Under the pieces are notes generated by a model that searched no databases, was not told the DNA's origin, and saw only the letters and a list, made by a program, of their open reading frames with translations. A DNA stretch of 64,000 bases, taken from positions 23,689-87,688 of the forward strand of contig JALHMG010000022.1 in NCBI GenBank assembly GCA_022844135.1, in the 5' to 3' direction. Below, piece after piece: positions 28,301 through 36,700 of the stretch. Within the stretch, counting starts at the first letter, position 1, and each line of letters starts with the position of its first letter. The position numbers and the translations under genes were made by a program. This DNA comes from Lysobacterales bacterium (lineage in GTDB: Bacteria; Pseudomonadota; Gammaproteobacteria; Xanthomonadales; SZUA-5).

Positions 28301-29131
28301 TATTCATCGCAGCCGCTCGTCCTGCAGCCAAGCTTCGACTCTGACGACGATGTTGCGGCACCGTACGTGGCGCGCGGCGTGCGACCGAAGGTCGCGATCC
28401 TGCGCGAGCAAGGCGTCAACGGTCATTTCGAAATGGCGGCGGCGTTCGATCGCGCCGGTTTCGAAGCGATCGATGTGCATGTCAGCGATCTTGAATCCGG
28501 GCACCGCTCGCTGGCGGACATGCACGGCCTGGCTGCTTGCGGCGGGTTCTCTTACGGCGATGTACTTGGCGCCGGCCAGGGCTGGGCCAAAGGCATCCTG
28601 CATCACGCGCAGCTTGCGGACCAGTTCGCCGCATTTTTCGCCCGCCCTGAAACCTTCACCCTGGGCGTCTGCAACGGCTGCCAGATGCTGAGCGGACTCA
28701 CCGCACTGATCCCCGGCACTGCACACTGGCCGCGGTTTTTGCGCAATCACTCCGAGCAGTACGAGGCGCGCCTTGTGCAAGTCGAGATCCTCGACTCGCC
28801 ATCGGTGCTGCTCGCCGGGATGCGCGGATCGCGATTGCCTATCGTTGTTTCGCACGGCGAAGGCCGCGCCCATTGGTCCGGCGAGACCGATCTCACCGGC
28901 ATGGCCGTTCGTTTCGTCGATGACGATCGGCCGGCGGCGCAGTTCCCGGCCAACCCCAACAGTTCGCCCGGCGGCGCCACCGGCTTTACCAGCCGCGACG
29001 GCCGCGCGCTGATCCTGATGCCGCACCCCGAGCGCATCGTGCGTCGATTGCAAATGAGCTGGTGCCCACCGGGCGGCGACCCATCGCCATGGCAACGGCT
29101 GTTCTGGAATGCGCGGGCTTTTGTAGGGTAA
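25373..29131 (+). CDS. purL: Phosphoribosylformylglycinamidine synthase
   Basis: 1252 residues, matching the large single-chain proteobacterial PurL (about 1290 in E. coli). It converts FGAR, glutamine and ATP to FGAM in purine synthesis, in the cytoplasm. Domain order: N-terminal PurS-like (~1-140), linker with [14 protein letters not shown], two AIRS-like halves, and a C-terminal class I glutaminase with nucleophile C1100 in GVCNGCQML and the His/Glu pair in MPHPERIVR. The start at 25373 ([17 protein letters not shown]) aligns with known PurL N-termini; the frame stays open to 24728, but that extension lies over the glycosyltransferase gene. No PurR-type box was seen upstream. A degraded copy of its last 79 bp lies at 43522. 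Confidence 0.97.
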   Translation: MAIHLLEGASMLSPFRIERLNRRVAPFGTEVVAVDEVFVVTGDGVDLAGLQVVLGGEATQSQAGPRGSGAERYVTPRIGTRSPWSSKATDIAHRCGFAVQRIERVQRLRFARWPEAASAQEAVLAQLHDPMTQSVVTDASELRSAIAHASGPLLHVQADLSTLTQANADLGLSLSGDELDYLSARYAELGRAATDAELMMFAQANSEHCRHKIFNASWTLDGVAQEQSLFGLIKHTHATSPAGTLTAYKDNAAVLTGFQAQRWMADASGVYRALAEPSHLAIKVETHNHPTAIAPYPGAATGAGGEIRDEGATGRGAKPKAGLTGFTTSHLRIPDAPQPWERARPLPGHLASALRIMTEGPIGAAAFNNEFGRPALGGYFRTYEQLDADYAYDKPIMIAGGLGAVRDGHVAKRSLQPGDALIVLGGPAMLIGLGGGAASSQQGGVGGSARDFASVQRDNAEVERRCQEVIDRCIALGEHNPIVSIHDVGAGGLSNALPELLHDSSVGGQIDMANIPNDDPSMSPMQIWCNEAQERYVLAVRPGDLPRFAALCERERCPFAHVGEAVADEHLSVRLNGEAIIDLPMDVLFGKAPKMHRVAPAYTPANLPLTSSDLPLREALLRVLRFPSVASKSFLITIGDRTVGGLSHRDQMVGPWQTPVSDVAVTLADFSGTSGEAMAMGERTPIAAIDARAAVRVATSEAILNLLAAPVARLSDIKLSANWMAAAGDEREDSALYASVAAVSEFCAALGISIPVGKDSLSMRARWQSESGPVQTRAPVSLIVSAFAPLQAVRGTLTPEPRVGDTLLVVRASAQRRLGASVWAQTQNQIGGEVPDIDSDGCARLAHWLIANKVAFHGYHDISDGGALIAAIEMAFASRCGLACAAMSTAELFAEEPGVMLAVAPAAFSEIRASALAAGLDAHPFGEVTTAPALTIGEQTFAMSDLIRAWGEVSWRIQRERDRPETADQEYARLCDYSSQPLVLQPSFDSDDDVAAPYVARGVRPKVAILREQGVNGHFEMAAAFDRAGFEAIDVHVSDLESGHRSLADMHGLAACGGFSYGDVLGAGQGWAKGILHHAQLADQFAAFFARPETFTLGVCNGCQMLSGLTALIPGTAHWPRFLRNHSEQYEARLVQVEILDSPSVLLAGMRGSRLPIVVSHGEGRAHWSGETDLTGMAVRFVDDDRPAAQFPANPNSSPGGATGFTSRDGRALILMPHPERIVRRLQMSWCPPGGDPSPWQRLFWNARAFVG

Positions 29132-29132
29132 G

Positions 29133-29150
29133 CGGGGCAGGCCGGCCCCG
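29133..29150 (+). terminator. Possible hairpin after purL
   Basis: GGGGC and GCCCC can pair across a six-base GC-rich loop just downstream of the purL stop, followed by GATTAACC rather than a T-run. It may end purL transcription, but the missing T-tract makes this weak. Confidence 0.35.
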
Positions 29151-29192
29151 ATTAACCAATCAACACATCGGGCGATACAGCCTGAGCAAATG

Positions 29193-30332
29193 TCATTTCA
29201 ACTCAATCGGATTCCCGCGCGAATCGAAGTCGACCGGAGATTGCCAATGGAAACGCGGAACCGGTTCCTGTGAGGTCGGCTGGCTCGCACACCCGGGAAT
29301 GTTGGTTCCCGACACTTCCTGGCTGATGTTGTACAACCTGATGCCAGTAGCAGTCGTCGCCGCTAACCAGTGCCCGTTCGGCGACAGGCTCAGATGCCCT
29401 TCGGTGAACGCGTAGTTGCCGCCCCAAGAGAACGGATACATGTCGATCGTCGACAAGACTTGGAGCGTAACCGCATCGTGCAGCCGCACACCGCGCTGCG
29501 CCGGTGAATCAAAACTCCAGTTTGAGGTCAGGAATTTCGAACCGTCGGGAAGAAAAACCGCGGCGCGAGGGCCATGGCTCGCGTATTGACCAAGGCGGCC
29601 GATCTCCTCCAGCGAAGCGTTCTTGCGATCGAATCTGAGTACGTAGGCGCCGTTGTAACTCGGAGCAATCAACGTCGATGCGCTTGCGTTTACTGCAACG
29701 TCGAACATGAACCAGCCGGTATTGAAGGTCGCCAGGAATTGCGCGGATCGCGGGTCGTAAACTCTGACGGGGCCGGAGCTGATATTGGATTCCGCCACGG
29801 CCATCAATTGTGCATTCGTCGCGTAGGTGAGCATGGAATCCTGTTGTATCGCTTGGAGTTGATTTTCCACGCCGGACCTCACATCGAAGCGCCGCATCGG
29901 CACCCAGCCGGAGCCAGCAACACTCCCCGAAAGCAACAGCTCAGTCTCGTTGATGAACGCCGGCATAAACGTGCCGTTTTGATCGAACGATGGCGTAAAC
30001 GCGCGCCCAATGACATGGCGATGAACGTAGCGCTCTTGATACGAGAACCTCACCAGACCATTCTCCAGCCCATTCACGCCAACCGCAAAATGCGTACTCT
30101 TTGGCGAGACATCAATACCATACAGGTCCTTATCGTCGAAATGTATGGTCTCTAATGTACAAGACAAAAGATCGTAGCGATGGATGTTCTTGCCGGCTGT
30201 GACATAGAGAAAGCCATCCGACGTGAAATCGTGATCGCGGACGGATGCAATAGGTATATCAGTGAACGTGGCCGCCCAGGAGATATTTGCCACAGATATT
30301 ATTATTCCAAACCCAACTAAAAGGTTTTTCAT
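29193..30332 (-). CDS. Exported beta-propeller-like protein
   Basis: 379 residues from the ATG at 30332, chosen because it starts a clean Sec signal peptide (MKNLLVGFGIIISVANISWA); an in-frame ATG at 30386 would put 18 charged residues before it and overlap the upstream gene. The mature part has WD40/YVTN-like repeats such as IDVSPKSTHFAVGV, LSLSPNGHWLAATTATG and RGVRLHDAVTLQVLS, consistent with a seven-bladed propeller. Codons and base composition are AT-richer than the flanking chromosome. It sits 18 bp behind the 149-residue ORF and so is probably co-transcribed with the RHS gene. Function unknown; the end lies 62 bp from purL in convergent orientation. Confidence 0.75.
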   Translation of the reverse strand: MKNLLVGFGIIISVANISWAATFTDIPIASVRDHDFTSDGFLYVTAGKNIHRYDLLSCTLETIHFDDKDLYGIDVSPKSTHFAVGVNGLENGLVRFSYQERYVHRHVIGRAFTPSFDQNGTFMPAFINETELLLSGSVAGSGWVPMRRFDVRSGVENQLQAIQQDSMLTYATNAQLMAVAESNISSGPVRVYDPRSAQFLATFNTGWFMFDVAVNASASTLIAPSYNGAYVLRFDRKNASLEEIGRLGQYASHGPRAAVFLPDGSKFLTSNWSFDSPAQRGVRLHDAVTLQVLSTIDMYPFSWGGNYAFTEGHLSLSPNGHWLAATTATGIRLYNISQEVSGTNIPGCASQPTSQEPVPRFHWQSPVDFDSRGNPIELK

Positions 30333-30349
30333 TTTCTTGTTGTTCGACT

Positions 30350-30799
30350 TCAAATGGACGGTTTGATTGTGTTTTCCGCTATGCATCGAGAAAAATCGAG
30401 ATTCATGACATTAGGGCCCGTAAACTCCAAAGAAACGATCTCGCCTTCGCTTGCATATAGTGCGGCTCTTATGCCATTTAATACAACTTCTCCTACCTTG
30501 TGCTCATCTCTTCGCAAAAGCAGGCTCTTCGAAAGTGGCACGAGCTTAACGCCACTTATTTTTGAGTATAGACAGTGATATTCATCGCCAACTGGCCCAC
30601 GATCCACATAGTTGATACCCAGAATCTGTTCTTCGATGGCATGTCTGTCGGATTCGGCACACTGTGCAATTACATTGCCGATAATGTCGCGCTCGAGAAC
30701 CGAGATGCTCGAGTGCGACATGCGCAAGAAGCGTCGGGGATACTTTAGCAATAGAGTTGTAAGCACATTTATTATTTTGTGCGCCGCTTTAGAGTTCAT
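30350..30799 (-). CDS. Small protein coupled to the RHS gene; candidate immunity protein
   Basis: 149 residues, cytoplasmic, no signal peptide. Its ATG overlaps the RHS stop (ATGA at 30796-30799), and a very strong GGGGGAGGAGG ribosome site lies immediately upstream, so the start is secure. Residues 1-30 are basic and hydrophobic (TLLLKYPRRFLR), with a mixed alpha/beta remainder (GINYVDRGPVGDEYHCLY, GEIVSLEFTGPN). The composition is AT-rich. A small, tightly coupled, foreign-looking gene directly after a polymorphic-toxin-type RHS gene is where the cognate immunity gene is usually found. That assignment rests on position; no family was identified with certainty. Confidence 0.7.
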   Translation of the reverse strand: MNSKAAHKIINVLTTLLLKYPRRFLRMSHSSISVLERDIIGNVIAQCAESDRHAIEEQILGINYVDRGPVGDEYHCLYSKISGVKLVPLSKSLLLRRDEHKVGEVVLNGIRAALYASEGEIVSLEFTGPNVMNLDFSRCIAENTIKPSI

Positions 30800-33700
30800 C
30801 CTCCTCCCCCTGGACTATTCGCGGAGGCACCTAATGCGGTCCCTACGGCGACTGGTGGCGTTCTGAGCAGTTGTTGAAGGCCTTGTGGAACTGGTGAAGT
30901 TCTACCGAAGAAGTTCTTCATCATCCTCGGCATGAACCTGTAGGCGAAACTATCGGTGAGTTGATGAAACAGACGTGGCACGCCTGCGCCATTTAGGTTC
31001 GAATTCACAAACCACCGGCCAACTGTATTATCCAACCACGCTTTGTAGTAAATGCTCGGCTTTCCTTTTGGCGTCAGTGGTCTAATGTACCTGTCAGGTA
31101 TCCAATGCGACCATTGCCAACCTTGTCGACCACGTCCAACAAGACCCACAGCACCGCCTAAGGCGAATCCCCCCTGAATTGCGCCGATTGTATGGGAGCC
31201 ACCGAAAACGATGTCGTCTTTCGGCGTGTAAGGGGCGAATCCTCCATCGAATGCCTGGTCCAACGCCCATCTAACATCATTAAGGTCGCCATAGCCGAAA
31301 GTAATGGCACTATAAACGCCTTCGCCGAAGCCGGCGATGGCATCGGTTGCGAAGTCTCCGAAACTCCCAGGATGGGATGTTTCGTTGAACAGCTGCTGAA
31401 ATGCCCCTGTCCGCGCACCCGAGGCGAAAGTACCTCCGCTAAGTAAACTGGTAGTTCCGCCGATTGCCGCACTCACGGCGGTCCTTCCAAGCACTGCTCC
31501 AAATGAATCACCCTCGATCTGGCCCACTGCTGGGCTCAGGGCTTCAGTAAAGCCGGCACTGAAAAACCCATGACCAAATTTCCCGCCTTGCAGATGGCTG
31601 AGCGTACCACCAGTCACCGCGTGCGCAGCGACTTTCGCAATAGCGCTACCGCTTTGGACTCGCACAACAATTTTCGCCGGGCCCACTAGTGTCGGAAAGT
31701 CCAGCGCAACAGCCTTGGTGAAGTAAGTGCCGATTCCCCAGAACGCAGCGGCGCTGATCGCACCCCAAAGGCCAGCTTTCAATGACCCAGTTGCGATTGC
31801 AGCGCTCGCAAAGCCTCCAGCGACCGCAACCAAGAACGACTTGAGCAGGGCGTTCGCTGCAAACAACCCGCCGCTGATAATCGCCGCCACAACGCCCACC
31901 ACTATCCCTACCGCTTGCCTGAGGCTAAAGTTCCCTGTCGGATCGGTCGCAGTGAGCGGATTATTGAGTACGTAGCTGTATCGGTTAAGCCCCTGTGTCG
32001 CATCGGGTTCGACGAAATCGTCGGCTTGGATAAACCGTCCGATCTCGGCGTCGTACAGGCGTGCTCCCATGTGGACCAGGCCTACTTCATCCAGCTGTTC
32101 GTGACCGGTGAAGCCTTGAGTGGTGGGACTGGCGGTGAAGACGGCCGATTGCAGCAATGTCATTAACGCCCAACTACCTGTTCCGCCGACGCCAGGCGTT
32201 GCGGCGTTCCGGCGTTGGCCGTGAGCGTTAAAGCTCTGCCGGCTCTTGAGGACGCCGGTCTCGCTGGCAACGGTGTCGATCGAGCCCAGGCTGTCGCGCA
32301 ATAAATAGTCGTAGTTGGGCTCAGGATTGGCAAGGAAACTGGTGATCACCAGAAATCCACCGATGTAGCGCTTGGTGCTCTCGGTCCTGCCGTGACGGAC
32401 AAACTCGACGTTGCCGACGTAACGCGTTCGGATGCTGTCGTTGTCGAGGCGCTCGTAGATGCTGCGATCGATCGCGTATTTGAAGCTCACCTCGGCCTGG
32501 ATGGTCCCTTCGCTGGTCGGCTCGTTGCGCACAATGCGTTCGGGCAGATCGAAGCCGGTGTAAGTGATGCTCCGGATCACGCTGCCGTTCTTGCGCACCA
32601 GGGTGTTGTTGCCGTTTTCGTCGTAGCAGTAGCTTTTGTCTGCTACCAGGCTCACCGCATGCGGACCGGCGATGCGCGAGCACCCGGTTTGTCCGAGTGA
32701 GCTCCGGTACGCGTACGGACCGAGGTTCGCGGGACCACCGACGCCAGCGGACTTGTGGGTGATGTTCCCCAACTGATCGTACTGAAGACTCAGCGTGTTC
32801 ACCGCGGTGATGACGCCGGCAGCCCGCGTTTGTGTCACGGTTTCCAGGCGATCGAGCGCGTCGTATGCGAACGCCTCTTCCCAATCGGCACCGGCGGTCT
32901 GGTCGCGGCGTTTGATCAGATTGCCGTTTCTGTCCCACTCGGTGGTCCAATCCTGCAGTGTGCCGTTGACGACGCTGCCGCTAAAGGCGCCGGTTTTTAT
33001 CGCAGCCAGTCTTCCGGTGTTGTTGTCGAAAGTGCGTTCACTGACGAGCGCATTGGTGCCGTGGTAGCGTTCGCGGCGCACTTGCTGGCGCGCGGTCAGG
33101 GCCATTACTTCGTTGTAGAGGATTCCGCTGGTGCCACTCGCTGCTTCGCGAACGCCGATCGGGAAGCCATCGCTTGAGTAGATTTGCAGCTGACCTAAGG
33201 GGCTATCGTTCTCCATACTAGCGTCGAAGGATTGAAACACGCGACCGTACTTGTCGTACGTGGTGCGACTGAAGTACTTATCGTCGTCGAGCAAGGTGAG
33301 CACGCTCGTCGACCTCGCGAAGGCGTCGTAAGCGTAGTCGCGCGACATCGTCCCATAGCTTTCTTTCAGCAACAGACCGACGGGTCTCGCGCCCGTTCCG
33401 GGCAAGAATTGGTTACCCAAATCGTCGTAGGACCAGGTTGCGCCCGGCTCCTTTTCATAAACACCTGCGCTAACGCGACGGGCCTCGAAGCGCTGGATCA
33501 TCCGACCTAGCGCGTCGTAGTAGTAGCCGCGTACCTGACCTTTCGCGTCGGTTTCGGTGAGCACTTCGCCGAGCGCGTTGTAGGTGTAGCTGATGAGTCC
33601 TTTGTCGGGGTCGCTGATGGCGCGCTTGCGACCCAACACGTCATAGCTCAGCACGGTGGTAATGGTCTGCCCAGCGCTGCTGCCGTTGCTTGGTGTACGC

Positions 33701-36700
33701 GTGGCGGCAGTAAGATTGCCGAAGGTGGTGCGCGCATAGTTCACCTGAAACGATGCGGCGTCGCGCGCCAGGGTGGTTTCCGCCATGCCGTTCTTGTCGA
33801 TGGTGGTCGCGAAATTGCGCGGATTGAAGTTCACCGTTTGCATGCGGTTGAACTCGGCGCTTTGCACCGCGAACCCACCGTTGTAGCTCTCGGATGGGAT
33901 TTGCACGTTGACACTGCGACCGAGCACATCGTAAGCGGTGCGCGTTTCGGCGGGCGAGGCGCCCGACTGTGGATCGCCGGCGCGATGGGTGGCCTGACTT
34001 GCCAGCGGATCGCGCGAGAAGAACGGCTCGCTGGCGACGCGTGCTCGGCCGAGGACATCGTAACGCGTGTAGGTGCTCGACCAGCGACTGGTATTCCCCG
34101 GATCGGCCTCAATCGACTGATAGATGCGCATCGTGCTGAGGATTTGTCGTCCGAGCACGTCGAAGTAGGCGAAGGTCCGCGGCGCGATGCTGACCACGTT
34201 CTGGAAGCCTTCGCTGGAGTTGCCTTCGACGCGATAAATCGCACCGACCGGGCAGTTTACGCGCTGCGCGCCGCTCGGGATGCCGCCGGTTCCATCGGGC
34301 AGCGTGGTGCCTTGCGCGTCGACACACCAGGCGTAGCGCGAGCGACCGAAGGCACCGGTCTGGCTGCGCGCGAAGTGTTCGCGGCCGAGCGGACCGAAGA
34401 ACTTCTCCGAATACACGCCGTGCGCGGTGAGGGCGCCGAGCGGATCGCCGAAGACGTTGCGGTTCAGAGCGCCCGACTGATCGACGCCCACGCGTTCGTT
34501 GTAGGCCTCAAGACCCGCCGTGGTCGACTCGGAGAAGTATGGGCTTCGGGTGCCCTGCACAAAGCGCCCAAGGCTGTCGTATTCAGTGCGCGCGTAGCGT
34601 TGGAACTTGGTCGGCGTCGGTAACCACTGATCCTGACGGAACTGGCTCAGGTTCAAACACTCGGCGCGATTCGGAAAGTCGGCCACTGAACAGGTCACAC
34701 TCAAGGTGCGATTGCCGTCGCCATCAAGCACATAGTCGGTGCGCTGATGCATCCTGGCGCGTTCGTCCGCCGGGAACTCTGTGGCATCGTACATACCGCT
34801 GACTTCGGCGATCAGCATGAGCGTCGTTGGATCGTACTCGAACGCGCTGCGTCGGCGCGTCTCCACAGAACCTCGGGCACTGACCACCGCGGAAAGCGAC
34901 AGGCGCCCCAAGCGAATCCGCTCTGGATCGAGCGTGTTGTTGAGCGAGCCCAGGCAACCGACACCCTTGATCAACTGCACTGGCGCTTCCGGGCAGCCGT
35001 AGATGTTGACCTGGGCAGTTTGGTCGACCTGCTGGTTGTTCTGATCGAAGGTGTTGCTGATTTGCAGGATAAGGTTGGCGAACCCATCCATGCTCATTGT
35101 CGTCACGACGCGCTGGGCCAGCGCCTGGGTCGCCAGATCGAAGCGTTTCTCTTCGCTACTACCGGCGTACACCACGATCGGCTGGCGCGAGGTCGCGCTG
35201 AAGGCAGGCGTGCTGGTGTAGGCGCTATTCTGATCGCTGATGATTGCGCCGCTGGCGGCGCCTTTGCCGACAATGTTCATCCGCGCAAATCGATACGGCC
35301 CGCCAGCCTTGCCATCGGCAATCGGACAGATCGTGGGTCCGCAATTTTCCGGCGGCTCGACGAAGCACTGTGGTCCCAGCGGATCAGTCAGGCAGGGGTC
35401 GGGGGTCAAAGCGGTCAAAGCTTCGACCAGTGTCCGACTTGGGCGGCCGACGTAGGGATAGTCCTGTCGATAGTCGGTGGTGGTGAGCAGTCGGTTCTGG
35501 ACGTCCTCGGTGCGGATAGCGGCGAAGCCCAAGAACCCACGTCCGCCGGTCTGCACCCGCGCACCGCGGTAGCTGTAGCGAATCTCGCTGGTCGCCAGCG
35601 AATCGACGGTGCACGTCGGCGCATCGGCCGGGCAGCCGGGCGAGCTGGAACGCGCAACGCGCACCACCCACAACGGCGAAAACACATCGAAGATGGCGCT
35701 GCCGCGCGCATAGTTGAGTCGCGGCCCGTCATGCGCGCGCTCATAGACGTACTGATTGACCAGTGGCGCGTACTGAACCTCGTGCCGCGCACCCAGACCG
35801 TTGGCGACCTGTACTATGCTGTCCTGGCCGCCGTAGCGCAAATTGGCTGCGACCACGTATAGGTTGTTGCTGCTGGTGTTGTTGGCGCGATAGCGCACCA
35901 ACTCGGGCGCGCCGTCGCCGTTGATGTCGAGCGGCAGCGTCAGGTACTGGTTCGGGTCTTGGTTGCCGAGGACGATCGGCGAGCCGGTGGCGGCCGGTTC
36001 TTCCTGAAAACTGAAGCCGGCGGATGTGAATCGACGGTACACCAGCGGGTTCGAACCACTGCTGCAGCTAACGACGCACTGGCGAGGAAAGACCAGGTCC
36101 AGGCGTTTGTCGCCCGTGATGTCGACCAGTTGCGCGCGATCCGCTTCGCGCCGGCGCAAGGTGAAGTTCGGGGTTTCCCGCGGCAGCAAGTTACCAGCAG
36201 GCGCGTTACCGCCTCGATTGAGGCGAAAAGCAAACTGATCGATGCGTTGATCGCCGTTGCCGCTGACACGCTCGCGAAGGAGCACGTCGCCCAGCCCATC
36301 GGCGTTCAAGTCGGCAAACGAGGCGCTCAACAAATTTGGGGCGCTATCGCAAAACGCTGCGTTGGCGCCGCCGCCTACACATTGGCCAGCGCTGATGACA
36401 AAGGCATTGCCCACGGGCGTTACTTTTGCCGTGACCCAGTATTTGGCCTCAACAAGTATTTGCTCTGGCGTTTCAAGCCGGTTGATGCTCGACCGCGAAG
36501 CCAGCTGCCAACTGGGTTGATCGGTTCGAATCGGGGGCGGCGTGGGTTGCACACAGGAGCCAGGACCATTTGGGCACGCCGCCAGAAGTTCCGGCTCACA
36601 GGGGAGCTGATTGGGCACCGAAGGATTGCCGCAAGGTACGCAGGTTCCCCCGAGGCATTGAATGCCGCTACGGACCTTTTCCGCGTAAATCAGCAGATCG

